Shown: positions 8,990 to 18,536, counted from the stretch's first letter. The stretch is 64,000 nucleotides of DNA from Kriegella sp963975415 (GCF_963975415.1 NZ_CAXBGN010000001.1:806001-870000); one strand, 5' to 3'. The notes: a model not told the origin generated them from the sequence alone. Numbers and translations are program-made.

Positions 8990-9928
8990 ATGACCATAAC
9001 CCAATTGCAATATGTATTGGCCGTTGCAGAGCATCAAAACTTCACCGTAGCCGCAAAAAAAAGTTTTGTTACGCAGCCTACTTTGAGCATGCAAGTTCAG
9101 AAACTTGAAGATGAACTTGATGTACTTATTTTCGACCGGAGCAAAAAACCCATATCGATTACCGAAGTGGGAAAAAAAATCGTGGCCCAAGCGAAAAATA
9201 TTGTAAATGAGGCGGCACGGATCAAAGATGTCGTAGATCAAGAAAAAGGGTTTATAGGTGGAGATTTCACCTTGGGCATTATCCCCACCATTATGCCGAC
9301 CCTGCTACCCATGTTTTTAAAAAATTTCATAAAGGCATATCCAAAAGTCAACCTAATAATCAAAGAACAGAGTACTGAAAATCTGATTCGTAATATTCAA
9401 GATGGTCATTTAGATGCCGCGATTGCCGCCACTCCCCTTGGCATTGAATTTATAAAAGAGCGCCCCCTGTATTATGAGCCTTTTGTAGGCTATGTACCAA
9501 TTAATCATCGATTGGCCAATGTAGAAAAGTTAAATCCCGAAGATCTTGACATCAGTGATATTTTATTGTTAAAAGACGGGCACTGTTTTCGTGATGGGGT
9601 CGTAAACTTGTGCAATGCACCAAAAAATTATGCTGAAGAGCGTTTTCAATTGCAAAGCGGAAGTTTTGAAACACTGATTAATCTAGCCAATGAAGGACTT
9701 GGAATGACCTTATTGCCCTTCTTGAATACAATGACCTTGGATTCTTCAAAAAAACAGAATTTAAAATATTTCCATAGTCCGAGCCCGGCACGGGAAGTAA
9801 GTCTTATTTATCACAAGAAGGAACTTAAAATACATATTACGAATGCCCTGAAAGACACCATTTCAGGAATTGTACGAGGTGCCATTGCTTTTCAAGATGT
9901 GAATATTATTAGTCCGATCAGCAAATAA
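8990..9928 (+). CDS. oxyR: LysR-family hydrogen peroxide sensor OxyR
   Basis: 312 residues: winged helix-turn-helix (residues 1-60; NFTVAAKKSFVTQPTLSMQV) and a LysR substrate-binding domain. The two redox cysteines that form the activating disulfide fall at C199 and C208, inside GHCFRDGVVNLC, at exactly the Escherichia coli OxyR numbers. The sensor chemistry should therefore be intact. Divergent from dps, a classic OxyR target. It ends at a terminator shared with the next convergent gene. Confidence 0.95.
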   Translation: MTITQLQYVLAVAEHQNFTVAAKKSFVTQPTLSMQVQKLEDELDVLIFDRSKKPISITEVGKKIVAQAKNIVNEAARIKDVVDQEKGFIGGDFTLGIIPTIMPTLLPMFLKNFIKAYPKVNLIIKEQSTENLIRNIQDGHLDAAIAATPLGIEFIKERPLYYEPFVGYVPINHRLANVEKLNPEDLDISDILLLKDGHCFRDGVVNLCNAPKNYAEERFQLQSGSFETLINLANEGLGMTLLPFLNTMTLDSSKKQNLKYFHSPSPAREVSLIYHKKELKIHITNALKDTISGIVRGAIAFQDVNIISPISK

Positions 9929-10050
9929 GCCAGTGATTCAATAAGCCCTCAGTACTTATCATGTCATAGTTTTGGCGCAAGAAACCAAAAAACATCAAGG
10001 AACCACAATAGCTCAAGGTCAACAACCAACTAGCGGCATGCCACAAAAAA

Positions 10051-10073
10051 AGCCACTTAAAATTTAAGTGGCT
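10051..10073. terminator. Bidirectional intrinsic terminator
   Basis: A perfect inverted repeat with 11-nt arms AGCCACTTAAA / TTTAAGTGGCT around a single central base. It is preceded by a run of seven A and followed by TTCCTTTTTT, so it has a U-tract on both strands. It separates the convergent oxyR and small-protein genes. Confidence 0.85.
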
Positions 10074-10080
10074 TCCTTTT

Positions 10081-10266
10081 TTATGCCTTTAATAATATAA
10101 GACTTTGTTGTAATTCTGGTTTATCATCTATAAATTGTTGCAACCAGAGTTTCAGTTCTTCTACTTCATCGGGCAACAACCGTGATATTGCCTTTTTAAG
10201 CTCTTTACAAAATAACTTCGTGTCAAAACTAACCTTTTTAAGCACGGTTTTGGTATACTCAAGCAT
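10081..10266 (-). CDS. Small conserved hypothetical protein (about 61 aa)
   Basis: Start chosen at MLEYTKTVLKKVSF because GGAG lies about 6 nt upstream. Longer starts at 10278 or 10329 are open but have no ribosome-binding site. The protein is helical and charged. It resembles the short flavobacterial proteins opening YTKTVLxKVSFD..LF.KEL and ending LLPDEVEEL. I recall that pattern but cannot assign a function to it. No signal peptide or membrane segment. It is bounded by a terminator at its 3' end and by the divergent carboxypeptidase gene. Confidence 0.65.
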   Translation of the reverse strand: MLEYTKTVLKKVSFDTKLFCKELKKAISRLLPDEVEELKLWLQQFIDDKPELQQSLILLKA

Positions 10267-10427
10267 AACTCCTGCCATATTCCAAAATGTTTTTATTAGT
10301 TGTTTAATTATGGTAAAGTTAAACATCAAAAGGTAAATGATATTGCCTTATGTCGTTAAAAATTAGATAAATTCGTGTTAAATTGTACGAAATTCAGGTA
10401 ATATGTGAATCCTGTAATTTAGAATTT

Positions 10428-11696
10428 ATGAGATTTTTTTTATGTAATATATTGGTTCTGTTTACCTTATCAAGTTGCGTTAGTATAAAAAAGAAAATCA
10501 GCAAAGAAATAGCCGATACGCTGAATTCCAAATTCTATACGAACCAATTTACAGGTTTCCTAGCTGTAGACGCAAAGACAAAAGATACGTTGTTCGATTA
10601 CAATAGTGATAGATATTTCACCCCGGCCAGTAATACTAAAATCTTTACGCTTTATACCGCCTTACAATTACTGCCTGAAAAAATGCCTTCCTTAAAATAC
10701 GTAAATAAAAACGACACCCTTTACGTCGAAGGCACCGGTGACCCAACCCTATTACATTCTTATTTTAAAGATAGTACGGCAATACACTTTTTAAATCAGC
10801 ACCCCAATATTGCCATAAACCTTACGAATTCCCAAGAAAAAAAGTTTGGACCTGGTTGGTCATGGGGCGATTATGAATGGTACTATTCTGCCGAACGCAG
10901 TGCATTACCCTTATATGGAAATGTACTCACGCTCTTCAATCAAGAAAATTTGGTAGCACAGCCCGAATATCTAAAAAGTCATGTGACTCCAATACACTAC
11001 TCCGCCAATCGAGAGCAGTCTGAAAATCGATTCTATTTCGCTGCTTCAAGGAAGGACACTCTAGAAGTTCCCTTTATTGTAGATACATCATTGACCCTAT
11101 CGTTGCTACAAAAGGTCGTCAAAAATAACTTGTCCTTAGCTAAAAAATTGCCCGACGGAGAGCGAAAAGTATTGTACAGCGTACCTTCCGATTCGGTATA
11201 CAAAAGAATGATGCAAGAGAGCGATAACTTTCTTGCCGAGCAGTTATTACTGGTTGCTTCCGCTAGCCTATCGGATACCCTCAACAGTCAAAAGAGTAGA
11301 GACTATATCTTGAAAAATCACCTATACGATCTACAACAACCCCCAAGATGGGTAGATGGATCAGGATTATCACGATACAACCTCTTCTCTCCCAGTTCAT
11401 TGGTACATGTACTTACAAAAATATACGATGAAGTTTCGAGGGAACGCCTCTTCGCTTTGTTTCCGGCAGGTGGCGTTTCAGGAACCTTAAAAAATTGGTA
11501 TCCGGGTAACCCAGACCCTTATGTTTATGCAAAGACGGGAAGCTTGGGCAACAATCATTGTGTCAGTGGTTATTTATTGACCAAATCTGGTAAAACACTA
11601 ATATTCAGTTTTATGAATAACCATTTTCTACATCCTTCTTCAGAAGAAAAACGGCGAATGCAGGCTATTTTTGAAGAAATCAGGGATAATTACTAA
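10428..11696 (+). CDS. dacB: D-alanyl-D-alanine carboxypeptidase / endopeptidase, PBP4 (peptidase S13) family lipoprotein
   Basis: 422-residue penicillin-binding protein that trims or cuts peptidoglycan cross-links in the periplasm. The three active-site motifs are in order: SNTK (S68-K71), SDN (265-267) and KTG (369-371). The ATG start gives a lipoprotein signal with lipobox LSSC; a TTG 45 nt upstream is open but would bury the signal sequence. The protein is shorter than E. coli PBP4 (about 480 aa) because the inserted domain between SxxK and SDN is reduced, which is usual in Bacteroidota. Confidence 0.92.
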   Translation: MRFFLCNILVLFTLSSCVSIKKKISKEIADTLNSKFYTNQFTGFLAVDAKTKDTLFDYNSDRYFTPASNTKIFTLYTALQLLPEKMPSLKYVNKNDTLYVEGTGDPTLLHSYFKDSTAIHFLNQHPNIAINLTNSQEKKFGPGWSWGDYEWYYSAERSALPLYGNVLTLFNQENLVAQPEYLKSHVTPIHYSANREQSENRFYFAASRKDTLEVPFIVDTSLTLSLLQKVVKNNLSLAKKLPDGERKVLYSVPSDSVYKRMMQESDNFLAEQLLLVASASLSDTLNSQKSRDYILKNHLYDLQQPPRWVDGSGLSRYNLFSPSSLVHVLTKIYDEVSRERLFALFPAGGVSGTLKNWYPGNPDPYVYAKTGSLGNNHCVSGYLLTKSGKTLIFSFMNNHFLHPSSEEKRRMQAIFEEIRDNY

Positions 11697-11783
11697 TTAT
11701 TGCACAAGAAACCAAGGCAAGCGATAGCTGTGAAGCGCCCTAGGTAATAATAATTGTATATTCAGAAATTCAAATAATTGCCT

Positions 11784-13511
11784 ATGTGTTTAAATAAATC
11801 CGTTTTCTGGAATTCAGCCCTCATCTTCCTTCTATTGACTGCATGTTCGACCCCAAAAAAAGAATCTGCCACCTTACTCATCTATGGAGGGCCTATTTAT
11901 ACGGTCGATTCTACGCAGGCGACCGTTGAAGCTGTCGCCACAAAAGACAACAAAATTCTCTTTGCCGGCAGCCTTTCCGAAGCCCGGGCATTTGAAAATG
12001 AAGCAACTCAAGTAATCGATTTAGAGGGCAAGACTATGACTCCGGGGCTTATTGAGGGACACGGTCATTTTATGGGACTGGGATACAATAATTTGAATCT
12101 AGACCTTGCGCATACCACAAGTTATCAAGAAATCATAGATGCCGTAACGGAGAGCGTCAAAACCGCGGCACCTGGTGAATGGATTATCGGTCGAGGTTGG
12201 CACCAAAGTAAATGGACAGAAATGCCCGAAGACATAGTTAAAGGCTTTCAGACGCATTATCGCCTCAGTGAGATCTCGCCTGATAATCCCGTATATTTAA
12301 GTCATGCCAGTGGCCATGCAGGTTTTGTCAATGCCAAAGCTATGGATATCGCAGGCATTGAACTTTTACCCAAAGATGGTATTGACAAACTTGAAATCGA
12401 AGGTGGTGAAGTCATGCGTGATGCGTTGGGAAGGCCCACAGGAATTTTTACCGAGGAGGCTATAAGTTTAATTGGAAAATATATTCCCGAGAGCACGCCC
12501 GAAAAAAATACCAAAGCTTTTGAATTGGCGATTGCCGCTTGCCATCAAAATGGTATTACTGGCTTTCATGATGCCGGTATTGGTCGAGAGACCCTTGCAC
12601 TTTACGACCAAATGAAGACGGCGAACAAAATGAATGTCCGATTGTATGCGATGTTGGGCGGGTGGGACAAAGCACTGATTAGTGAATGGTATGAAAAAGG
12701 ACCGTTAATTGATTCTCACCATTTATTAACCGTTCGTGCCATAAAATTAAGCTGCGATGGGGCCTTAGGCTCTCGAGGGGCATGGCTTTTAGAACCCTAT
12801 TCCGATAGACCCGGTCATTTTGGCCACGAAACCCTCCCTATGGAAGTCGTAAAAGAAACCGCCCTCAATGGATTAAGACACGGGTTTCAAGTTTGCTCGC
12901 ATGCCATTGGTGATCGAGCCAACAGAGAGGTACTCGACAATTATGAATCTGCATTTGCCGAATTGCCCGGGCTGACCAGCGACCATCGGTTTCGAATCGA
13001 ACATGCCCAACATTTAAATGCCGCTGATATTACCCGTTTTGCAGCTCTAGGGGTGATTCCTGCCATGCAAGCGATACATTTATCTTCTGATCGACCTTGG
13101 GCCATCGACCGTTTAGGTGAAAATCGGATTAAGGAAGGAGCCTATATGTGGCAGGCATTATTGAAAAGCGGGATACCAGTGATCAATGGTACCGATGTAC
13201 CCGTCGAACCCTTAAACCCGATTGCCAGCTTGTACGCCAGTATTAGTAGAAAAACTTTAAAAGGTACTCCTCAAGGAGGCTATGAACCTGATCAAAAAAT
13301 GACGCGGGAACAGGCCTTGAAATCTTACACCTTAGATGCGGCCTATGGCGCTTTTGAAGAAGATATTAAAGGTTCCATTACCCCTGGAAAGCTTGCCGAT
13401 TTTACCATTTATAGCCAAGATATAATGACCATACCGGAAGTGGACTTTCTAAAAACCGAAATCGAGATGACTATTTTTGATGGACAAGTGGTGTATACAA
13501 AGAAAGAGTAG
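11784..13511 (+). CDS. Exported amidohydrolase, YtcJ/amidohydrolase-3 family
   Basis: 575-residue metal-dependent hydrolase with a lipoprotein signal ending in LLTAC (C21). Visible family marks are the GPIYTVD opening, the metal-binding GHGH after TPGLIE, the SHAIGDRANR and RIEHAQH motifs and the late NGTDVPVEPLNP loop that carries the catalytic aspartate. Family members hydrolyse amide bonds in various small molecules; the substrate cannot be read from sequence. The ATG at 11784 is preferred over the TTG two codons earlier. It lies 87 nt after dacB and may be co-transcribed with it. Confidence 0.9.
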   Translation: MCLNKSVFWNSALIFLLLTACSTPKKESATLLIYGGPIYTVDSTQATVEAVATKDNKILFAGSLSEARAFENEATQVIDLEGKTMTPGLIEGHGHFMGLGYNNLNLDLAHTTSYQEIIDAVTESVKTAAPGEWIIGRGWHQSKWTEMPEDIVKGFQTHYRLSEISPDNPVYLSHASGHAGFVNAKAMDIAGIELLPKDGIDKLEIEGGEVMRDALGRPTGIFTEEAISLIGKYIPESTPEKNTKAFELAIAACHQNGITGFHDAGIGRETLALYDQMKTANKMNVRLYAMLGGWDKALISEWYEKGPLIDSHHLLTVRAIKLSCDGALGSRGAWLLEPYSDRPGHFGHETLPMEVVKETALNGLRHGFQVCSHAIGDRANREVLDNYESAFAELPGLTSDHRFRIEHAQHLNAADITRFAALGVIPAMQAIHLSSDRPWAIDRLGENRIKEGAYMWQALLKSGIPVINGTDVPVEPLNPIASLYASISRKTLKGTPQGGYEPDQKMTREQALKSYTLDAAYGAFEEDIKGSITPGKLADFTIYSQDIMTIPEVDFLKTEIEMTIFDGQVVYTKKE

Positions 13512-13654
13512 GTTTCGGTAAAAAACAGAAGGTATCACAAGTTTTTGGTAATATTAAATGGAACCCGAAGTTGTGAAAAGCTATATATTGAGCATTGCGC
13601 CAGGTTCAACAGATTGTATCGGCATCCGTCTCTGGAGGAATCACCATAATGCCA

Positions 13655-14272
13655 TTAGTTAAAAACCCTATTTATTGCCGCATACTGCAATAACATAATC
13701 GTCTTGGCATCCTTTATTTCGCCTTCGGCAATTAACTTCAGGGCTTTTTCAAAGGAGTATTCCAAGACTTCTATATTTTCGGTCTCATCGTCGGCTCCGC
13801 CACCCTCTCCTACTTTCATTCTGTCTTCATAAACACCTATGAAAAGATGTAAAATTTCGGTGACAGAACCTGGCGACATATAGGATTCATAAACTTTTTT
13901 CACATCATTAATTTGATATCCAGTCTCTTCTTCCACCTCTTTTCTAATACAATCTTCAGGGTTGTCTCCGTCTAAGAGTCCCGCACATACTTCGATCATC
14001 ATTCCATCTTCATTACCATTGACATAGGTGGGCATACGAAATTGTCGGGTCAAAACCACTGTACCTTTCTTCTTGTTGTACAAAAGAATAGCTGCCCCAT
14101 TGCCCCTGTCGTAGGCTTCACGCTGTTGCGTTTCCCAACTGCCATCTTCCTTTTGATAATCAAAAGTAAACTTGTTGAGGGTATACCAATTATCGGATAA
14201 TAATTGCTTTTTGATATTTTTAATCTTACCGTTTTTCAAATTTTCAATATTTTGAAATTCAAAAGTAAACAT
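13655..14272 (-). CDS. NUDIX hydrolase, NudK-like (GDP-mannose pyrophosphatase type)
   Basis: 205 residues from the chosen ATG, which matches the NudK length of about 190-200. An upstream ATG at 14389 would add 39 residues unlike the family. The NUDIX box runs from about residue 98 to 120 (GLLDGDNPEDCIRKEVEEETGY) and has the RKE variant seen in NudK. Other matches are LSDNWYTLNKFTFDY and AYDRGNGAAILLYN. NudK enzymes cleave GDP-mannose and related nucleoside diphosphate sugars. The gene is convergent with the amidohydrolase and stands alone. Confidence 0.87.
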   Translation of the reverse strand: MFTFEFQNIENLKNGKIKNIKKQLLSDNWYTLNKFTFDYQKEDGSWETQQREAYDRGNGAAILLYNKKKGTVVLTRQFRMPTYVNGNEDGMMIEVCAGLLDGDNPEDCIRKEVEEETGYQINDVKKVYESYMSPGSVTEILHLFIGVYEDRMKVGEGGGADDETENIEVLEYSFEKALKLIAEGEIKDAKTIMLLQYAAINRVFN

Positions 14273-14547
14273 TTCCACTGGGGGAAAAATGGTAGGGGGC
14301 TGTGATAATAAATTAAGTTTATGAAATAAAACAGCTATAAGCTCAAGGTGAAGAGCGTCTTCGATTGGTTGGTATTGCAACATTACCATTTTTAACCACT
14401 CTTTTTTACAAGAATAGTATTCAGGCAGCAGTTTTTATCTCAAACTGCCTTTTCAGATTTTAAAACCTTGAATTAGTTCTTGAATTACCTAATTTTAGGC
14501 CATAAGCGTACAAAACGTGTTTTTTTCAAACACCTAATATTTCCTAT

Positions 14548-16119
14548 ATGAAGAGATTGTTTTATAGTTTTTTGGTAATACTTCTTTTTTTAAGTTGTAA
14601 ACAAAATAGCAAGAATGTTGAAACTCAAAAAACACTTCCTCGAATCGCCATAGCAGGCCTGGGTATAGAATCGAGTACCTTTTCTCCTGCCCAAACGCAT
14701 GAAGAAGCCTTTCATGCCCGGATCGGGGATTCGATTTTTGGGCGCTATCCCTTTTTTGCCGATGATTCCGATGTTCGAAAAAGAGCAGAATGGATACCAA
14801 CCCTGCTGGGCAAATCATTACCAGGTGGTATCGTTACCAGGGAGGCCTATGAGTCAATGGTCGAAAAAACCCTAAAAATGCTAAAGGCAGACGGACCCTA
14901 TGACGGCCTTTTTTTCGACATCCATGGTGCAATGAGTGTTGTCGGACTTGAAGATGCCGAAGGCGACTTGATCAAACGTATTCGGGAAGTGGTGGGCCCG
15001 GAAGTACTGATCTCTACCTCTATGGATCTACACGGCAACGTATCGGAACGTTTAGCACAACATACCGATTTGATTACTTGTTACCGTATGGCACCACATG
15101 AAGATGCTTTAGAATCGAAAGAACGGGCTATCACCAACTTATTGGATCGTTTGGAAAACAACATGGGGAAACCAAAATACAAAGCCTGGATACCAGTTCC
15201 TATCCTATTGCCTGGTGAAAAAACAAGTACCCGAATTGAACCTGGAAAAAGTTTGTACGCAAAGGTTCCATCGGTCGCCAACCAAAAAGGTGTTATCGAT
15301 GCGGCAATATGGATCGGTTACGCTTGGGCCGATGAACCCAGAAACCATGCAGTTGTAATGGTTACTGGTGACGATAAGGAAAAAGTGGTTTCTGGTGCCG
15401 AAAAATTGGCTGAGGCATTTTGGGAGGTACGCCGAGAGTTCGAATTCGTTGCCCCGGTCGCCACGCTGGACAAGAGTATAAAAATGGCGCTAAACAGCAA
15501 AAAACAACCTTTTATAATCAGTGACATGGGGGATAACCCTACAGCTGGAGGTGCTGGTGATGTAACTTGGACATTAAAAGAAATACTTGCTCGGCCAGAA
15601 TTTAAATCGGAAGATGGCCCAACATTGATTTACGCCTCGATTCCAGGTCCTGAGTTAGTGGCTGCAGCTCAAAAAGTCGGCGTCGGCGGAAAAGTTTCTG
15701 CTATGGCAGGGGCCAAGGTCGATGACCGCTTTGCTCCCCCATTACAATTAAACGGAACTGTTACCGCTATTAAGGAAGGCGACCGAGATGCCGAAGTAGA
15801 AGTGGTCGTAAAGATTGGAAGTGTCAACGTAATCGTGACCGAAAAACGTAAGCCTTACCACCACTTAAAAGATTTTACCGACCTTAACCTAAACCCAAGG
15901 CAAGCCGATGTCGTGGTCGTTAAAATTGGTTATCTCGTTCCTGAACTTTACGACATAAGGGGAGATTGGGTAATGGCCTTAACCCCGGGCGGGGTTGATC
16001 AAGACCTCGAACGCTTGAATCATAAACAAATAAAAAGACCGATGTACCCCTTGGATGAAGCCATGGAAAAACCTGATTTAAGTGCTCAATTGATTCAGGC
16101 ATCGGATAATTTAGAATAA
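14548..16119 (+). CDS. Exported M81-family metallopeptidase (MlrC / microcystinase C-like)
   Basis: 523 residues: an N-terminal MlrC/DUF1485 domain (GLGIESSTFSPAQT, FDIHGAMSV, SMDLHGNVSERL, YRMAPHED) and an MlrC C-terminal domain from about residue 320 (DMGDNPTAGGAGDVTW). The Glu and His residues in those motifs form the proposed zinc site. MlrC of sphingomonads degrades the linear product of microcystin; most relatives have unknown substrates. Unlike the founding enzyme, this one has a lipoprotein signal with lipobox FLSC (C17), so it acts outside the cytoplasm. Confidence 0.9.
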   Translation: MKRLFYSFLVILLFLSCKQNSKNVETQKTLPRIAIAGLGIESSTFSPAQTHEEAFHARIGDSIFGRYPFFADDSDVRKRAEWIPTLLGKSLPGGIVTREAYESMVEKTLKMLKADGPYDGLFFDIHGAMSVVGLEDAEGDLIKRIREVVGPEVLISTSMDLHGNVSERLAQHTDLITCYRMAPHEDALESKERAITNLLDRLENNMGKPKYKAWIPVPILLPGEKTSTRIEPGKSLYAKVPSVANQKGVIDAAIWIGYAWADEPRNHAVVMVTGDDKEKVVSGAEKLAEAFWEVRREFEFVAPVATLDKSIKMALNSKKQPFIISDMGDNPTAGGAGDVTWTLKEILARPEFKSEDGPTLIYASIPGPELVAAAQKVGVGGKVSAMAGAKVDDRFAPPLQLNGTVTAIKEGDRDAEVEVVVKIGSVNVIVTEKRKPYHHLKDFTDLNLNPRQADVVVVKIGYLVPELYDIRGDWVMALTPGGVDQDLERLNHKQIKRPMYPLDEAMEKPDLSAQLIQASDNLE

Positions 16120-16257
16120 AACCGGGGATACGGCACTCCATATAATCTCTGACCAACAACGATATAACTCGTAGCAGCCGTCGGGACTTACCTACTTCTC
16201 AATTTAAGGTAAGAAACAAAAAGGTTACTACATTAAAAATTGTCAAGTCAAAGTCTA

Positions 16258-16647
16258 TCATTTTGCCAACAACAAAATCTTGGATAACATCTTCTTTTTT
16301 AAAACCCTGTACTTCTTAAGGTGCTCTCTATAAAGTTCTCTATGCTTCTCGTGATTGTGAAGGTAGTAGGAATCACAGGCCATATTATCACATTCGGCCG
16401 CATTTCGCATCGAGGTTTCATACCGGTATACCCTTCCCGTTATCAAGGTATTCTCCCGACGTATTTCCTGTAACAGCAAATATAAATTCGAATCGTTCAA
16501 AATACGGTCTTCGATTTCGGAGAAATACTCAAGTTCTTCACTTATGTATTCAAGATTCTCGGCCCAATCGTTAAGTTCCGCATTATCTTTTTTAAGCATG
16601 ATTCGACTGTCGGACTCGTGGTGGTAAAAAAGTTTTGAATTACTCAT
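16258..16647 (-). CDS. Hypothetical helical protein translationally coupled to a GreA-like gene
   Basis: 129 residues starting at ATG 16647, whose ATGA overlaps the stop of the upstream GreA/Rnk-like gene. Coupled translation makes this start more likely than the longer frame from 16731. The protein is predicted to be almost entirely helical and highly charged (repeated YISEELEYFSEIEDR and HREHLKKYRVLKKK segments). It has two cysteines (AECDNMACD) and no signal peptide or membrane segment. I do not recognise the family. Coupling suggests a partner of the GreA-like protein. Confidence 0.72.
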   Translation of the reverse strand: MSNSKLFYHHESDSRIMLKKDNAELNDWAENLEYISEELEYFSEIEDRILNDSNLYLLLQEIRRENTLITGRVYRYETSMRNAAECDNMACDSYYLHNHEKHRELYREHLKKYRVLKKKMLSKILLLAK

Positions 16648-17078
16648 AAGACCATATTTACGTTTATATGTTTGTTCTGCTGTTCTACACTTTGAATCGT
16701 CAGTTTTTGTTCTCCTAATGGAAACTCCCATATAACAGTATCGCCCTCGGCATAGCCCATAACAGCAGCTCCCATAGGTGTCAATATTGAAATTTTATTA
16801 TTTCGCACATCACTTTCCGTAGGCATTACCAACTGGAAACTTTTTTCCCAGCCCTTATCTGAAATAATTCTTATAATCGAATTAAACCGAATTACGTCGT
16901 CAGGCATTTCGTTTTCATCCAATATTTGGGCAGCGTCAAGCTCTCCGACCAACTTTCTAACTGATTTTGCCAGCGTGGCATCTTTATAGTACCCTGAAAG
17001 GTTCATTAGTTTTTTTAGTACTACATATTCCCTTTTTTCTATGACTAAACTACCGTACTTCATATTTTTTATTTTCAT
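16644..17078 (-). CDS. GreA/GreB-family C-terminal domain protein (Rnk-like), copy A
   Basis: 144 residues. The C-terminal GreA/GreB FKBP-like domain is recognisable from PDDVIRFNS, GWEKSFQLVMP, ISILTPMGAAVMGYAEGD and WEFPLGEQKLTI. The N-terminal helical region of about 45 residues is far too short to be the GreA coiled coil that enters the RNA polymerase channel. This resembles Rnk and related polymerase-binding regulators. ATG 17078 has AGGGG upstream; ATG 17063 (MKYGSL) matches the start of copy B at 18994-19401. The two copies share the whole layout. It sits 156 nt downstream of glutamate dehydrogenase. Confidence 0.85.
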   Translation of the reverse strand: MKIKNMKYGSLVIEKREYVVLKKLMNLSGYYKDATLAKSVRKLVGELDAAQILDENEMPDDVIRFNSIIRIISDKGWEKSFQLVMPTESDVRNNKISILTPMGAAVMGYAEGDTVIWEFPLGEQKLTIQSVEQQNKHINVNMVL

Positions 17079-17234
17079 TGTTCAACCCCTGATTATTTGA
17101 TTTCCCTTGTAGGGCCCTATCCACTTCAAAATATTCTATGATTATCAGAAACCCATCACAATACATCTTGAAATATTCGTTCTTCTTTTTTAAGTCGCTT
17201 TTACAGTTGAAAGCATTTTTTCTCCCTTAAAATC

Positions 17235-18527
17235 CTATGGAAAAATGCCGCGTTGCTTGTAAGCTTGCTCTAGTCGCTCAATTGCGATCATAAAAGCAGC
17301 CGTTCGCATGTCTACCTTTCGCTCATCTGAAATTTCCCTGACCTTGTCGAATGATGTTCGAAGTTTTTTTTCGAGTTTCTCCATCACTTCCTCCAGCTGC
17401 CAAATTTCCCCGTTTCGGTTTTGCAACCATTCAAAATAACTACCAATAACACCCCCTGAATTGCAAAGAATATCCGGAATGATTTCAACACCATTCTCCA
17501 AAAGTATTTTCTCAGCTTCTACATCTGTCGGTCCGTTGGCACCTTCTGCTATTAAATATGCTTTCACTTTTGGTGCGTTCTCGGCAGTAATCTGGTTGCC
17601 GAGAGCAGCAGGAATACAGATATCACAATCCAATGCAAAGAATTCAGAATTATCGATAGGCCTGGTATTTGAAAAACCGACAATGCCATTTTTATTGCCG
17701 TGGGCATAAGCAAAGAGTGCTTCTACCCCAATTCCATTGTCATTGACGATACTACCATAAGCATCTTGTACGGCTACCAGGGATGCCCCTGCTTTTTCTA
17801 AAAAATGAGCGGCCCAATAGCCTACGTTGCCAAAACCTTGAACGACAAACTTCTTATCTTTCAAATCAACTCTCTTATGTTCGGCCCAAAATTTTATACT
17901 AAGGAACACCCCATACCCAGTGGCCCTGTCCCTTCCATAAGAACCGCCCGCCCCTATGGGTTTCCCTGTGACCACATGCATATTTTTAGAGCGCTCCGCA
18001 GGAGCTTTCGTAGACATGAACGTATCTAAGATCCACGCCATAGTCTGCGCATTGGTATTTACATCAGGAGCCGGAATATCGAGTTCAGGACCAATATTGT
18101 CGCCCAAGGCATACGTAAACCTTCGAGTAATACGCTCAAGTTCAGCTTGGGAATATTTGAAAGGATCCAGTTGAATGCCTCCTTTGGCACCACCATAGGG
18201 CAAACCTGCCAATGATGTTTTCCATGTCATCCACATGGCCAAAGCCTTAGCTGCGTCGATATCAACGGTCGGGTGATAGCGTAAGCCCCCTTTATAAGGG
18301 CCAAGCGCATTATTATGTTGCACTCTGTACCCCTTAAAAACTTCGACCTCACCATCATCCATACGAACGGGAAAGTGTACCACGAGTTCATTGTTCGTCA
18401 CTTCCAGAATCTTACGAATATTGGGATTCAAGTCTATAATGTCAGCAGCATTGTCAAACTGGCGCATCACATTATCCAACATCCCCTGCTTGCGTTTAAG
18501 CCGCTTTTTCAGTGTTTTTGTTATCAT
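17235..18527 (-). CDS. Glu/Leu/Phe/Val dehydrogenase, probably glutamate dehydrogenase
   Basis: 430 residues, the usual length of hexameric glutamate dehydrogenases that interconvert glutamate with 2-oxoglutarate and ammonia. The substrate-site lysines are in GPYKGGLRYHP (K79) and TWKTSLAG (K103), and the catalytic lysine is in PYGGAKGG (K115). The nucleotide-binding Rossmann motif is VVQGFGNVGYWAA. The length and sequence fit the Gram-positive/archaeal GdhA-RocG group. A nitrogen-metabolism enzyme flanked by regulators of the NtrC type suggests nitrogen-linked control (inference). It follows a small Cys-rich gene by 9 nt. Confidence 0.94.
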   Translation of the reverse strand: MITKTLKKRLKRKQGMLDNVMRQFDNAADIIDLNPNIRKILEVTNNELVVHFPVRMDDGEVEVFKGYRVQHNNALGPYKGGLRYHPTVDIDAAKALAMWMTWKTSLAGLPYGGAKGGIQLDPFKYSQAELERITRRFTYALGDNIGPELDIPAPDVNTNAQTMAWILDTFMSTKAPAERSKNMHVVTGKPIGAGGSYGRDRATGYGVFLSIKFWAEHKRVDLKDKKFVVQGFGNVGYWAAHFLEKAGASLVAVQDAYGSIVNDNGIGVEALFAYAHGNKNGIVGFSNTRPIDNSEFFALDCDICIPAALGNQITAENAPKVKAYLIAEGANGPTDVEAEKILLENGVEIIPDILCNSGGVIGSYFEWLQNRNGEIWQLEEVMEKLEKKLRTSFDKVREISDERKVDMRTAAFMIAIERLEQAYKQRGIFP

Positions 18528-18536
18528 AGCTTTGTA

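Noticed and set aside
13512..13654. CACAA...TTGTG dyad as a terminator between the amidohydrolase and NUDIX genes
   Set aside because: Only a 5-bp stem with a loop of about 30 nt and no U-tract.
14423..14450. Imperfect hairpin between the NUDIX and MlrC-type genes (GGCAG...CTGCC)
   Set aside because: The genes diverge, so it cannot end either transcript, and the stem is broken; no other support for an operator.
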